Shown here in pieces: positions 49,821 to 61,771 of a stretch of 64,000 nt of DNA (position 1 is the stretch's first letter; each line of letters begins with the position of its first letter). Origin of the DNA: Certhia americana (lineage: Eukaryota > Chordata > Aves > Passeriformes > Certhiidae). The translations under genes and the position numbers were made by a program. Under the pieces are notes generated by a model, which worked only from the letters and a program-made list of their open reading frames with translations, was not told the DNA's origin and searched no databases. The stretch lies in assembly GCA_018697195.1 (NCBI GenBank), contig CM031858.1, positions 111,661,811 through 111,725,810 of the forward strand. The letters are read 5' to 3'.

Positions 49821-52810
49821 CCATCTTGACAAGAAGAGTGGCACAATCAGCTGTCAGATACTTTTCATTCCTGACTTCCATGCCAAAACTGACATGTGGA
49901 TATTGGGATAATAATGTGTTATCTTAATTAGGTGTATCTTCATGATACATGCTTTATAACAGATAGAGCATATGAAACTACTGCAATGCCTTGCCAGGGT
50001 ATCTTTGAAATGAGATTCCCTACTTAAGAGTTTTCTTCCTTCTTAAATAAATAAAGAGTAAACGAACAATTGCAGAGTCCAAGTCTGAATCCTAGCACTT
50101 CCTGTTCAACCTCACAAAATAGTGTAAGAAACATGTTTGGTCTGCTTTCTAAGGCTTGATGATGTGATAGGAAGGATGTTGTATGTAACATCAAAGAATG
50201 ATATTGTTATACCCCTGAAGCCTGACTTCTGGAAGTCCAAGTGAAATAATGTATGTTCATTTTTCTCCAGAATATGTCAGTTTTTAATAGGCTTGGATTC
50301 TTATCAGAAATGTTCTAACGATTTCCTTCATTGTGTTTGTGTGTACTTTTTTTTGACTATCCAAATTTCTCTCACACTTTTAGAAAGTTTTGTTATGTGA
50401 CTCCCTGCTGGGTTTAGTTAAGAATGGTGCGGAGCAAATTGCAAGCTGCCAAAACCAGCCAACAATCCACTGGTGATGAGCACATGTTTTTGCTCTTTCA
50501 GCTCATGGTGAATGTTACTGTTTTCTTAATTCCAGCATCATGTTCAAGTGGAAAATGGTGCAGTCTGGACTACAGACAGACCTGAACAGTGTTTTGGACC
50601 TTTAGCATACAGAGCCTGTCTGAGGATCAGGGTGGATCATAACGTTCACACTTGCTGTCTATATATGCTAGGATTACAGTCTTGGGAGTATTCCTGGCCC
50701 AGCAATCATTCTTGAAGTAGACTTCTTGGAGCTGTGCATGATGATCTCGGAGCAGAATTTAGATCTGTGTATTTATGTCTCTTAGAATGACTACAAATCT
50801 TTTTTGTGAAAGACTGTGGAATGTGAACCATTAGAGAGTCCTGCAGGACAAAGCGTGTAATGCACAAAAGGTAATTCATAGGGAGCACCTGGATGAGTTT
50901 CTTCTCTATACCCTCTGCTGCAGTGAATATATTCTGAATATATTGTGTTTTTTCTCCGTTTCCTCCTCCAAATGTAGTCTGAGTGGAATAGTACAGAATA
51001 TATAGACTAGAATAGTGTGCTGTTGTAGCACACCTTATTAGAGTGTTCTCTTCATTGTCCTCAAAACCAAGTCCATTAATTGTCTATGTTACATGTCCAA
51101 ATGATGGCATGCATGTGGTAGTAGGCTAAGGGAAAATCAGTGACTTTCCCAGGAGGTGGGATGTGAGCCCAGGGCAAAGTGTTTGCTCAGCCATTAGCTC
51201 TGCTGCAGTGTTGTACTCATTTTAGTAATCTGAAAGAGATTTTATTAAAACCAAAGCCAGTCAGATATTAAATGGAGACAAAGAAATTTTCAGTAGTTTG
51301 GAAGAATAACCAATTCCTTCTTTGTCCTGTGAATAGGATGTGATTTAAGGGTGGGAGCAGGTGGCAGACTCCTAGTATCTCTGGCTGTGCCACTAAATTC
51401 CTTCAGAACTGGTGTTCTTCCACAAGTTACACTTGCACAGGCATACTTATGTATAAAATCCCTTTGAGAACCTTAGATGAGAGACCAAAGCTATTGAAAA
51501 AAAAATCAGATTTCAAGACTTCATAATGAAACAATTGGCCATTTCAGAAGAAAGGGGTCTTCTCTCCAATATTAACTTGCTGGAGATGGAGATGATAGAA
51601 TAGTTTTCTTCAAATGTGTGTTCCAGATTTGTACAAAAATACAGAGGTAGATTCTCACAGAATACCTTGCTTTAAATGGTATTTCATAATAAAGGACTTG
51701 AACCTAATTCTTCCATATCAAGTCCCTAGGATCTTTTGGATCAGGCAGGCATGTTTTCTTAGAATCACAGAGTCACAGAATCATAGAAATTTCTTAATAC
51801 CTCAGTGTAAGTCCTCTGCTGTAGAGTGCTAATGACACCGTGAAGCAGACTAATCTTTCCTAGGAGACATTTATGTTAAAGTAAATCCCTATAACATGTT
51901 TTGGTTTGAATAAAACAATATTTTTGGACACACAAATATTCAGCTGAAAAATTCCCAGCTTATACTTGGTGTTCCAGTCATAGAAGCCACTTGGTATGTC
52001 TATATTTTTTCTGATGCCCTAATGAAGATTAGGTGTCTGCTCTCCTCTGAGTTTATCAAGCACATAATTTAGCAGTGTGTTGCACAACTTTGTACTACTG
52101 TATTAACTCCTAGCTCTTAGTTGTAATCACAGAATAGGGCTAGCACAATTTTAAGTATGCTACAAACCCAAAAGATTTGTGGTGGTCCCCAAGGTGTCTG
52201 TTATCAAAATATAAGTTAAAAGTTGAGAAGTAGATAGTATGAATGGAGTGTATATGTGTGTGTGTGAGTGTAGCAAGTAAATACTAAGATAAAAATGACA
52301 ATTTTAAGTACATTGCTTGTCAAGGCTTTATCTGCATAATGCAGAAAGGTAGAACTCTGAAGAAAGGTTTGAAATTATATAGTAATTTATAAAAATATCC
52401 ATTTTAACATTACTAAGTCAGTAATAATATTAGATATTTTAATGCACTCTAGAGTGCAGTACTGTGAACAAAGGTTTCACTGGTGATTTAAAATAGGACA
52501 TAATTTTATGGCAGATCTTGTTTTAATGTAGGTGTTACTTAAGAAGGATGAGGGAAGCAACAACAGTCTGTCTACTTGTATCTAAATAATTGTATTTGTT
52601 TATTACAGGTATTGTCTTGTTGGGTGCAAACTAGACACTTCATGAGCTGGCCCTGCCAAAGACAAGGTCAAGGAGAGGTCAAGAAGAACATGTAGGATAG
52701 CGGATATCTTTTAATCTAATATGCCAACCTAAATCAGAAAACATCTGTGTGATGCTGCTATTGCTGATGGATATTCAGGGAAGTCAATGTGTGGTCAGCC
52801 CACTAATACT
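49821..52810. other. No gene; presumed intron of the + strand gene
   Basis: Unique AT-rich DNA with a CR1 tail remnant at 51761. A strong acceptor near 50979 leads only to a short open frame (SEWNSTEYID) and a stop. Confidence 0.5.
51761..51835 (-). mobile_element. CR1 LINE 3'-end remnant, minus strand
   Basis: The plus strand reads 'agaatcacagagtcacag' followed by 'aatcatagaa', which is the reverse complement of CR1 tail octamers. It is followed by about 50 bp of degraded CR1 3' sequence. Very short. Confidence 0.75.
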
Positions 52811-52846
52811 TTAGAATCAGAGCTCAATCTCAAGCTGGAAGTGACC
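52811..52846 (-). mobile_element. CR1 LINE 3' part, left of an insertion
   Basis: The segment 'ttagaatcagagctcaatct...gctggaagtgacc' matches the reverse complement of a CR1 3' end. It is separated by 332 bp from the rest of the same copy, which resumes at 53179 with 'cataaggattgtcaagtcc'. The two edges join without loss against the usual CR1 sequence. Confidence 0.65.
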
Positions 52847-53178
52847 TGTTGATGTTGATCTAAGGAGCGACATTAACAACAACATGGACTCTCTTCAGAA
52901 TGCAATAGCAAACTTTATTAGAGGGAGCACATTTCTTTAGTGTTTTCTGCAGTCTTGAAATGGATTGGTTAACAGAGAATACAATAAACTTATTGGAGTA
53001 GGAAACCAACACCCCTTAGAAAACATCTTGACAAAACAGCATGTATCATTATCTGTGGCATTTACACAAACACCAGGTTCTAGGTTTTGTTTGTGTTCTT
53101 TCCTCATGCTTTCCCAGGCCAGTCCTGAGAAAGTTGAGGCTTGCTTCTTCCCGATTACTGTCTGCGTCCACAGCAACA
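52847..53178 (-). mobile_element. Probable solo LTR of an endogenous retrovirus, inside CR1
   Basis: This 332-bp block interrupts a CR1 copy. It begins TGTTGATG and ends CAGCAACA, giving the TG...CA ends and the short TGTTG/CAACA inverted repeat of retroviral LTRs. On the minus strand an AATAAA poly(A) signal lies near the 3' end of the block (complement of 52914-52919), which is the LTR order U3-R-U5. No gag, pol or env sequence adjoins it, so it would be a solo LTR. A target-site duplication is not evident at these ends: flanks are GTGACC and CATAAG. A TAAGG repeat at 52861 and 53181 offers other boundaries. The family was not identified. Confidence 0.5.
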
Positions 53179-53655
53179 CATAAGGATTGTCAAGTCCAAT
53201 TCCCTGTTCCTCAAAGGACTACCTAAAACTGAACAATGCCGAAGATACTAAAATTGAAGATGCTAAGTGCATCTTCCAGATGCTCTTGAACTCTGCCATG
53301 ACCACTTCCATTGTGAGTCTGTTCCAGTGACCAACCACCTTCTCAGGGAAGAATCTTTTCCTGACTCTCCTGATGCAGCTTCATTCCATTTCCTCGTGTC
53401 TTACTGCTGGTCCCCAGAGAGCAGATCAGCACTTCCTGCTCTGCTGCTGTCCTTGTGGAAGTTGTAAATTGCAATGGGTCCATGCCTCAGCCTTCTTTTC
53501 TCCAGGCTGAACAAAACAAGCAGTCTCAGCCACTGCCCTACGTTTTGTTCTTGAGGCCTTCTACGATATTAGCTGCCCTCCCCTGGACACACTCTAATAG
53601 TTTGATGTCCTTCTTATATCAAAAACTCAAACCTACACACAGTACTCATGTGTCA
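53179..53655 (-). mobile_element. CR1 LINE, right part of the interrupted copy
   Basis: The plus strand carries the reverse complement of the CR1 ORF2 end and 3' UTR: 'gtctgttccagtgaccaacc', 'gaagaatcttttcctgac', 'cttctccaggctgaacaaa', 'cccctggacacactctaat', 'cacagtactcatg'. It is 5'-truncated near 53655 and full of stops. The left part lies at 52811-52846. It ends about 90 bp before the exon candidate at 53742, so in that gene model it is intronic. Confidence 0.9.
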
Positions 53656-53741
53656 TCTCTGATTCTAAAGCATTGTGTACTTGTGGTTTAAAATTTGCCC
53701 ATTATAATGAATGTAGTCATCTCCTCTAACTTTGGGTTAAG

Positions 53742-53832
53742 GCTGTGCATGCTGCTGGAGAATAAGCACATCTCTGAACTGGAGACAAATGATGAGTCTT
53801 TCTCCCCACCTCATCCACTCTCCTATGAGAAG
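53742..53832 (+). CDS. Candidate coding exon B of an unidentified gene
   Basis: A 91-bp open segment lies between an AG acceptor (pyrimidine-rich ctcctctaactttgggttaag) and a donor AAG|GTAACC. One base completes the previous codon, then 30 codons follow: LCMLLENKHISELETNDES, then FSPPHPLSYEK. It ends in phase 0. The peptide mixes charged and hydrophobic residues as in globular proteins, and the codons favour G/C at third positions unlike the flanks. It joins in frame to the exon at 54842. CR1 sequence lies just upstream in the presumed intron. I do not recognise the protein. It could still be a chance open segment, but together with the next two exons this is less likely. Confidence 0.45.
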
Positions 53833-54841
53833 GTAACCTCTTTTCTTTCATTTCTTTCCTTGTGTAATAAGCATATTTGGGTGATTTAGGATGAGTACTC
53901 CATGAATGAAGAGATTATGTAACATATGTGATTGAGATAAAAAAGTGATCAGGTGCAATTTAAATTTAAGGATGACAGAGACCTTACAGGGACAGATGTC
54001 ATAAACTATAATGCCACTCAAAGTCTGGAAGTTGTGCAAGACTGCTGGTAAAGAATTTCTTTGTTCAGATAGGCCATTCCAGTCTTCTCTTTCTCAACTT
54101 CCTTATGGATAGCAGAATTGTTATAATATTTAATTCAGTATGGGATAGCACCTCTCTGAATGATGAGTGTTTATAAAAGCTTTCAATTGTGAAAAGCATG
54201 TAGCATTCTTCCCTTTGATAGATGACCAAAGAATTTTTAGGAATAGTAAACAGTAAGTGTAGTGGAAGAAAATTGTGGGTTACTAAGGCAAGTCTAGTAA
54301 TGTAGTTTTAGGAATTTATATAGGCCCAACTGAAAAGTCATCATTTATTACTGAAACTTGGTCTGCACATGGGAATGTGGCTGGCAAAATAATGTTGAGA
54401 AGGAGCAGGGCAGTTATGTATGATGAGGTGCCAGTACACAAATAGGTATTCCTATGGAAAATGGCTGAAGCTCAGCTGATGGCTGATAGCAGTTTCACTG
54501 CATTTTTCTGCACTATGCTATCATGTAATTACCACTTAGTGCATTAATTTTAACAGCATGAAAAACCTCACCACTTCACCACTAAGCCAATACAACTGAC
54601 ATTGTCTTAATACAGATACAGTTACAGTAAATGAAAACAAAAATTTGTAGCTAAAGAGTGCTCTGATTTCAATTGCTAATTTAAGTCTTACTGGCAAAAG
54701 AATTAATAAAGTTTGGACAAGTTTTGCTGGTGTAGCTCTGCTACAAGTCTTTTTGTTAGGAGTCAAACTGTAAATCTTTTGATTCTTGGGTTCTAATGTG
54801 CTGCACAGAAGGAAAGAGAAATGAGTTCTTGCCTTTTCCAG

Positions 54842-54937
54842 ATAACAGTGGAGAAGCTGCCCAATCTGTCGCGCCCAACCATGCTGCTGAATCACTACAC
54901 TACATATCCCTGGTATCAGCAACTCTTCATCAATCTG
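54842..54937 (+). CDS. Candidate coding exon C of an unidentified gene
   Basis: A 96-bp segment of exactly 32 codons lies between cttttccag and the donor CTG|GTAAGA, both good matches to splice consensus. It reads ITVEKLPNLSRPTMLLNHY, then TTYPWYQQLFINL. Several CpG-containing codons (TCG, CGC) are kept in otherwise CpG-poor DNA, a sign of coding constraint. Phase 0 at both ends lets it join exon B (53832) and exon D (56873) without a frame break. No motif was recognised, no signal peptide or membrane segment is visible, and the Pro/Tyr/Trp-rich 'TTYPWYQQLF' is distinctive for a search. This is the best single exon call in the window. Confidence 0.6.
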
Positions 54938-56872
54938 GTAAGACTGAAGCCAACTCTGAAAACAAACATTTCCTCCATGAACAATGTGTTTGTTATATTT
55001 TCTCATTTGTTTATGATGGCTGTGTCAGCCGCACTGATTTACATAAACACTGCCAATCCTGGGACGTTACATTCTCAACAAAAGTAGCTGAGTACAAACA
55101 GCATTCCAAAGTTTTAATTCATATTGTATAAACATAACAGATGTTGATAAAATGAGCCAAAAAGAAAATACAACAAAGGAGACCATTTCAAGGGGGCTTT
55201 TGATTAAAATACATTCCAGATTGACAAAATGATACAATGTTAATGGAATAGATCATTTAAATGTCATTATTTGGCTCTTATAGTCCTATAAAGCAAATAT
55301 AAAGCAACGCTTTTGAGATTTAAACTCCATTACAGTACAGCGCCTATACATCAACTTATAAATAAAACTATATTTCTTTTCCCTTTCCTTTTTTTTTTTA
55401 AATCCCTGCTATGACATTGCCACATTTATTTCCTAAATACTGTACTAAAATACTGGGTCAAAAAGCAATAATAATTTTGGTATACAGAGTAAGGCCTAAA
55501 ATAAATATATTATAAACAAAATAAATGCAGTTTCTGCCTCAGTGAATTTCTAGTCATTGAAACTGAGATGGGCAACACTGAGAAATCCAGGTCAAAGGCC
55601 TAATTCAGTTGGGTTTTCTTTAAAAAGATATAAAATCTGCTCCTTTTTATTCACATGTAAAGATGATGAGACTTCATTTGAGATCCATCTGGTCTAAATC
55701 CCTTGCTTTGAGAATAGCTGGAAGGAGAGAAAATTTACAAAACCCACAATGCTCCTAATATGCATTATCTGTTTTAGTTTAAGAGTTTCCTTTTACTAGA
55801 TGGGGAAACTGAGGTGGAGAGAGGACACATGGCTTTCCAAAGTTCAAGAGGAACTTCTACAATAGAAGTAGAAGCCAGCTCAGACTGAGGCCTCATCCAA
55901 TGTTTGCACCATTGGGTCACACAACTTTTTTATTATGGGAAACCTATGGAACTCAATTACATTTCATATTGATGTGATCACTGAAGCAACAAATTTAAGC
56001 ATCCCTTTTAACAACTTGTTATTATCACTCAGGAAAGCTCTGTTTCTGACATTCACATATATATCCATTGTGAATTTCTTGGGTGCAATGATTTCCTTTG
56101 GTGGTGATTTCCACGGCAAAATTATGTGTGGTGTAGAAAGAGGAAAACTCTTTCAATTTGTTTTCCTCCTTATGTGTTTGAATGCCTTGTCTGTTCTGTA
56201 AGTGAGAGAGGGAGAACTGATGTGCCCTTCTATGCTGTGCATTTATTTATGTTGTTTTATCATGTCTTTGTTTCAATCTTCCTCCGTCTGGGGAAGCATA
56301 CAATTGGGAAGCACAATACACATTTGAAAGAACTGGCCAAGTCACAGGGCTAATGCTGTGGAATTATGGGAAAAATAAAGTCTTAGTGAACAACTACATG
56401 CTCTATAAAGATCCGCTTGGATGACAATAAAATGATCTTTAGCTCTGTTCCGATCAAGAAACCATTAAATCCCTCATAGTTTTCAGTCACCAGAGTTTAG
56501 TACCTGCAGGCCCTCTCCTCACACCCATGTGGTTGTTTATCTTCCTCGCAGCCTATGTTTCTACATGAATTGATTTTTATAAGCCTGTACTACAAAATAT
56601 TATAGAATGTCATAATGGTTGTGTAATGAGATAGCAGCAATAAAAAAAATTTAAAACTTAATAAATGTTGGGGTCACTGACTATTTTCAAGTAAAATCTT
56701 TGACCAGAACAGTCTTAGACTTACAAAGTAGACCTCAACTTTGCTTTTCCAGTCAGTGAAATTTGAGTACATTCCAGTCATAATAGTTTTTTAAGATTTA
56801 ACCTTATGGTTTACCAAAAAATAAAGTGGTTCTTTTACTATGGTATTTCCTGATATTTTAGGTATAATTGAG

Positions 56873-57052
56873 GATGTGGAGCACGGAGAGAGTCCAAGTT
56901 CATACTGGATCCTGCAGAACCTGCAGAACCAAGTGTTCGAGGTGATCAGCAGGAAGGACTTGATGCCTTTCCTACTGGAGGAGATGCCCAGGCTCCAGCT
57001 GGCATCACAGAGCCCTGATGCCATCGAGAAGCTCCTAGATTCAAGGCCATGA
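56873..57052 (+). CDS. Candidate terminal coding exon D with stop
   Basis: Fifty-nine codons then TGA: DVEHGESPSSYWILQNLQN, then QVFEVISRKDLMPFLLEEM, PRLQLASQSPDAIEKLLDSRP. Codon use is strongly coding-like, with many CTG, CAG, GAG, ATC and GTG. The last half looks helical and amphipathic. Two acceptors are possible. AG at 56860-56861 has the better pyrimidine context but needs a previous exon ending one base into a codon. AG at 56871-56872 is in phase with exon C. Possible poly(A) signals ATTAAA lie at 57429 and 57521. This would be the C-terminus of the + strand gene. The family was not recognised. Confidence 0.55.
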   Translation, partial: DVEHGESPSSYWILQNLQNQVFEVISRKDLMPFLLEEMPRLQLASQSPDAIEKLLDSRP

Positions 57053-58159
57053 GTGCCTTCTTAGGCTTTGTCACTTGCTTTGGAGCCCATGTTCTTCTTC
57101 AGCAAAACAGAGCTTTTCCACTTGATTCCTTCCAGAAAGGACATGCTTAAAAAGTGTAATATCTTGATATGAGAGATTGTACCCCCAGAGCTGTGTCCCT
57201 TTGGTTGCTTGGTGACTGCAAAATTCATTAATTTAAATGCTTGTGAGACAACATGAGAATTCATGTGTTCATGGAAGACATATAAAATTAGATGTGAAAG
57301 ATGGATGTCAATAATGCTTTTGTCATGCTGTGTCTATGCCTCTTGAAAACTATCATAACCATCATCAGCAGCCATGTTAGCAGAGACTTTTGGTGAAGAC
57401 TAAATCTTCAGTCTCTGAATATCTGCCCATTAAAAAGGGAAATGTTTTAGATTTCCTCCTATGATTTTGATGTTTAATTTTGTTCTGTTAAATACCAGAG
57501 GGATTCCCACATATTTGGACATTAAAACCAAACATGTATGAAGGAATCCACCATTATTAATATTACAAGGAATACCAAGGAAAACTAGTAAAAATTTATT
57601 GGTTATAAAAACTTGCCAAAATTCCTGAAAGTGAATTTCTGGTATTTGAATCATGCAGCTCTGACTCTTCTATAAATCAAAAATTTGTTGGATGTTCTCT
57701 AGGTTTTCCATTAGGAATTTGTCTTTATTATTAATAATGTTGCTTTTGTAGAAAAGAATGCACAGCACTTTAAAACTGAAGAGTCCAGTCAATGCACATA
57801 ACTGGCAGCTCAGAAATGCTCAAAGTCACATGAGACAGGCTCTTTAAATAGTCATTTAAAATATGTCATATGCAGGAGGAGTAATGCTCTGCAAATCATT
57901 CATCTAAGAGGTATGAGCATGGATGTTTATTTAGATCCTGTTACAGTTTGTAATCTTCTCATTAGTACACTGACACTAATAGGGTCATTGTCACTATTGA
58001 GCCATGCCTCACCTACCTGGAAAAAGCCAACTTTTTCTTCAAGGAATTAGGGTTTGTGTGATAGCAGAATTATCTAGAAACCCATGGTGACTTCTTCTCG
58101 AGGCAGTGAGAATCTCTTCTCTTGATAGCCAAACCTACTCTTGGGAACATAGTGTGACC

Positions 58160-58252
58160 CTTGGGGATGGCATGTGCGGGGCTGGAGTTGGACTTGATGA
58201 TCCTTGTGGGTCCCTTCCAACCAAGCTAATTCTGTGTCACTCTGGGATTCTG
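58160..58252 (+). mobile_element. CR1 LINE 3'-end fragment
   Basis: About 90 bp: 'ctggagttggacttgatgat', 'cttgtgggtcccttccaacc', then 'attctgtgtcactctgggat' and 'attctg'. These are the CR1 3' end and tail of a variant with ATTCTGTG octamers. Lies about 1.1 kb past the stop codon of the candidate gene. Confidence 0.88.
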
Positions 58253-58504
58253 AAATCTGAGTAACCTTGCCATGAATTTGCATTTTTGGTTCAAAGCCCA
58301 TTGCTGATTTCCTTTTCCTTGATTTATTGAGTACACAGAGTATCACCTTTCTAAGACCTGAGTAATGCAATTTTTTTTGCTTACTATGTCTGTGGTAAAT
58401 GACTAAGTGACTCATTACAAATTGTATTTGGGGTGTAGTTTGCAGAGTATGAGAGCTTGAGACAGCCAGGATAACAGTAACTTGTTACACAACTGGTCAC
58501 TTAC

Positions 58505-58558
58505 ATGCTTGGCATACTCTGCCTTTAAATATGCTTGGTATATACTCTGCCTCTAAAT
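58505..58558. repeat. 26/28-bp tandem duplication
   Basis: Units atgcttggcatactctgcct... and atgcttggtatatactctgc... lie side by side. They differ by two inserted bases and a few substitutions. Confidence 0.85.
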
Positions 58559-58686
58559 TTGGAACAGTGTTGTGAATCCACCACAGGTACTGTGAAGAGT
58601 ATATGTGTGAAAGATATAGGATTATAAACTATTTATAAGAGTATTTTGGGCTGTCCAGATGTAAAAATCATAGCGGGGTTGGCTCT

Positions 58687-58703
58687 CCCCCCCCCCCCCC
58701 CCC
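58687..58703. repeat. C17 homopolymer
   Basis: Seventeen C residues. The complementary G17 strand could form G-quadruplex structures. Confidence 0.97.
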
Positions 58704-58844
58704 TTTAGTACAAGTATAATTTCTAAGCAAAAGTTCACACAATTTACATGGAACTTCTCATAACTGTGTTGTGAACCGGGTGCATGCTGAATTTTTTCCA
58801 TACATTATTATGTATCTCGTTTCATTGGTAGATGAGGGTTTCTT

Positions 58845-58911
58845 TCTTTGTTAGGTTTGGTTTGGTTTTCGTTTTGTTTGTTTTGGTTTTTTTTGTTTGT
58901 TTTTTTTTTTC
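58845..58911. repeat. T/G-rich low-complexity tract
   Basis: Repeated TTTGG, TTTTG and GTTTG units ending in a T10 run. Low complexity. Confidence 0.85.
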
Positions 58912-61771
58912 TTCAATGTATATGTGTTTGTGAAGACACACAAAAGAGAATTCCTCCCAGGACTGAAAGGAGTGGCTCCTTTATATTCTGAACTCCAGAG
59001 ACAAACTCATCTTATCACAACTGAAAATAGCCTAGTACACACAGGAAAAGTGAAAACAGATGAAATTGGTAGGAAGTTTTTCATTAATGTGTCATTCTCA
59101 TTTTATATAGAACAGGTCTCTAAAGGATTACAGTAACAAGTAGTTACTATACATATCATTTGACTCTTGGGCACAAGATACTTTTCTCTTTTTGTCTGCT
59201 TTAGTGTATGGTAAATGTTCTGCTATTTCTTCATATATTTTGAACTAAAGGCTAGATAGAGAAAAGATGCTATTTTATATAAGATACAGTTTATCAATTT
59301 TCATAATTTTTTAATCCAAAGTTCAGTGACAAAGGGTTTCACAACAAGATTCAAGTCTTTGGCATTACTTTTTGGCTTTTACTACATATATATATATTTC
59401 ATCTCACTATCCATTATGATGAAGCTTTCCTAACAATTCTTTCCCTGTTAAACTGAAATGTGTCTTAAAGCACAGGTAGATCGAACTTTAGATCTAGGAT
59501 TGAAGTACAGTTGTGCAAAATTCGCAATTCAATTAGGAAAATGCCTTCACACTAGAAACACTAAACCATATATTTTTTTTAGTTTAGCTAATTTTTTTTT
59601 AGTTTAGTTTTTAGCATTACATATCCCTATGAGTGAGAATAAACTGTTGTGAGAAGCTTTTTCTAGCATGAAGCTTTAATGTATGGTTTTACAGGTAACC
59701 TGCAATGTCCATTATGTAACATTGGTCATGTTTTTCCTGTCTTGTGATACTTACATACTTTAGAGTTAATTGACAAGTGTTTTTAAACTGCCTGGTTTAT
59801 CACACTGGAGAACCTTTCAACATTGTTTCACAACTGATTCCTCCTTACATTTTTTAATGGGATTTTGTCAGTTAATCACATTTATTTGCTGACTATGAAC
59901 AGAAAAACCTAAAGGAGGGAAGACAGTTGAAGAAATTCTTTGTATCTGCTTTAAATAAAAATGATGACTTTAAGGATTCAGGGACCAACCAATATGATAT
60001 GCTCTATCGTACCTCAAGGCTCAGATAGCCTTGAGCCAAAAATCTAAATGCTAATGGGAATGTATCTGTGCTCTGCAAGTGTAGTGCCTGGAAAATCACT
60101 GATGAGGAAGTGCTGCAAAATGTTACTGTTGTCTCTGCTGCCCCTTTTCACAGAGCTTCAGCTAACAGAGCTGTCAGTGTACCTCTGGTGATCATGAAAT
60201 CACTTAATGAAATGAAGTGTAACCAGCTCTCTACTAAAATAGTGCTTAATTAAGTGTGACCATCAAGTGATGGGAACTGTAGTAGTATACAAGGGAATGC
60301 TTGTTCATTCCTGAAAGGCCTATTAAAGTAAGAGGAAATATGTGATCAGCACAGTTGTCTGAATGTCTAACACGGTATGGCATGGGAATGCCAGCATCAG
60401 AGTTCAAACACATGAGGAGTTACAAACCAGAATTATTTACACTATGTGATTGTAATCAGTGCCTAGACACTTCTGAGGAGCCAAAGCAATGAAATGGTTC
60501 ACTAACTTGCAGTATCTCATTAAACTAGTGAATTTTGGTCAGCTGAGATCATAGATCATAGACCCAATATTCTGCCAGTGAGGTTACTCCTTACTCCCTG
60601 ACAGCAGAGAAATAGGGAGGAATTACCAGCTCCCACATATTTTATTTTGAAGAGTTACAGAAAGGAATTGGTATTTTTGTGCAGTTTATATTTGCAAAGA
60701 CCTCTGTAGATGTGAAGTCCCACAGCTTCTGCTTCTGCTGTGCTTTACAAGGAGACGTGTGTAATTGGCCCTCTTATCTATGCTGGAGCTGAAATGTGGG
60801 ATATGAAGTACTCTACTGAGGACTGGAAAGTGAGTCTGCGGCAGAGCTAAAAGAACTTCAGACTCCTGACTTCTTTTCTTCTCGGTATTAATCTCTTTCT
60901 TGCAAAGTGAGCCCAAAAGCTAGCACTAAGAGAAGGCATGGCAAGCTGTGTGACTCCCATATCCTCTCACATTTTGGCAGTTTTGCCACACAGAAGCATT
61001 TCTAGTGTGATTGGTACACAGAGCAAAGCCACCCATCCAACAGGAAGGACTGTAAGGATTGCCCCTATGGAGCAGACACTGTAGTCTTGCGAAAGTTCTC
61101 TCATTGAGAATGCATCCTGGAAGTCTCCCTAAGACATGCTGGGCCAGCACAGCAAAAGATGGGACCACTGCTGAGTCACTGTATTGTACATTTTTTGTGC
61201 TTTTCTGTGAAAGCATGAGATGTAAAAAAATAAGTAAACAAGACTTGATATCTGTGTTATATGTGTAAATGTATAGACATAAACATGTGCATGTGCATAT
61301 ATACAGGTGAAAAGCCAAACCCTTTTGTAACTATTGTTTATAATTTAGAAAATAGGCAAAGCACTGGATGAGGGAAAAAAAAGGAGGAGAAGGAAACAAA
61401 TTATGTGTATCTGGAGCTTCATTATCCTACAATTATACAGGCTACTACTTACAGAAACCTTTTTAATCCTCAAGGGGTAAGAAGTAGGATAGAGATTAAT
61501 GCTGGTGCAAGTTAAAGGCTGAGAGCAAGGCACAGAGGTAAAACAGACTGAATCAAGTGCCCAAGAGAGCAGTGTCTTGCAGGATATACAAATAAGTATT
61601 TTTCTCATATGACAACCATAGCATACAATCTAAACATTGTTCACAAAAATGACATGACAATTTTTAATCTATCTGGGCAGGTTGTATCTCTGACAAGGAC
61701 CTTTTTTGCATCTTGTTTTTAAGGTGAAGAACATCTGAAAACATCAGCTCTTTGAACATAGAAAGCTGAGT

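Larger units (their letters stand above)
57053..61771. other. 3' flank of the candidate gene; no further gene seen
   Basis: ATTAAA signals at 57429 and 57521, a CR1 3' end at 58160, low-complexity tracts at 58.5-58.9 kb, then unique AT-rich DNA. Confidence 0.5.
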
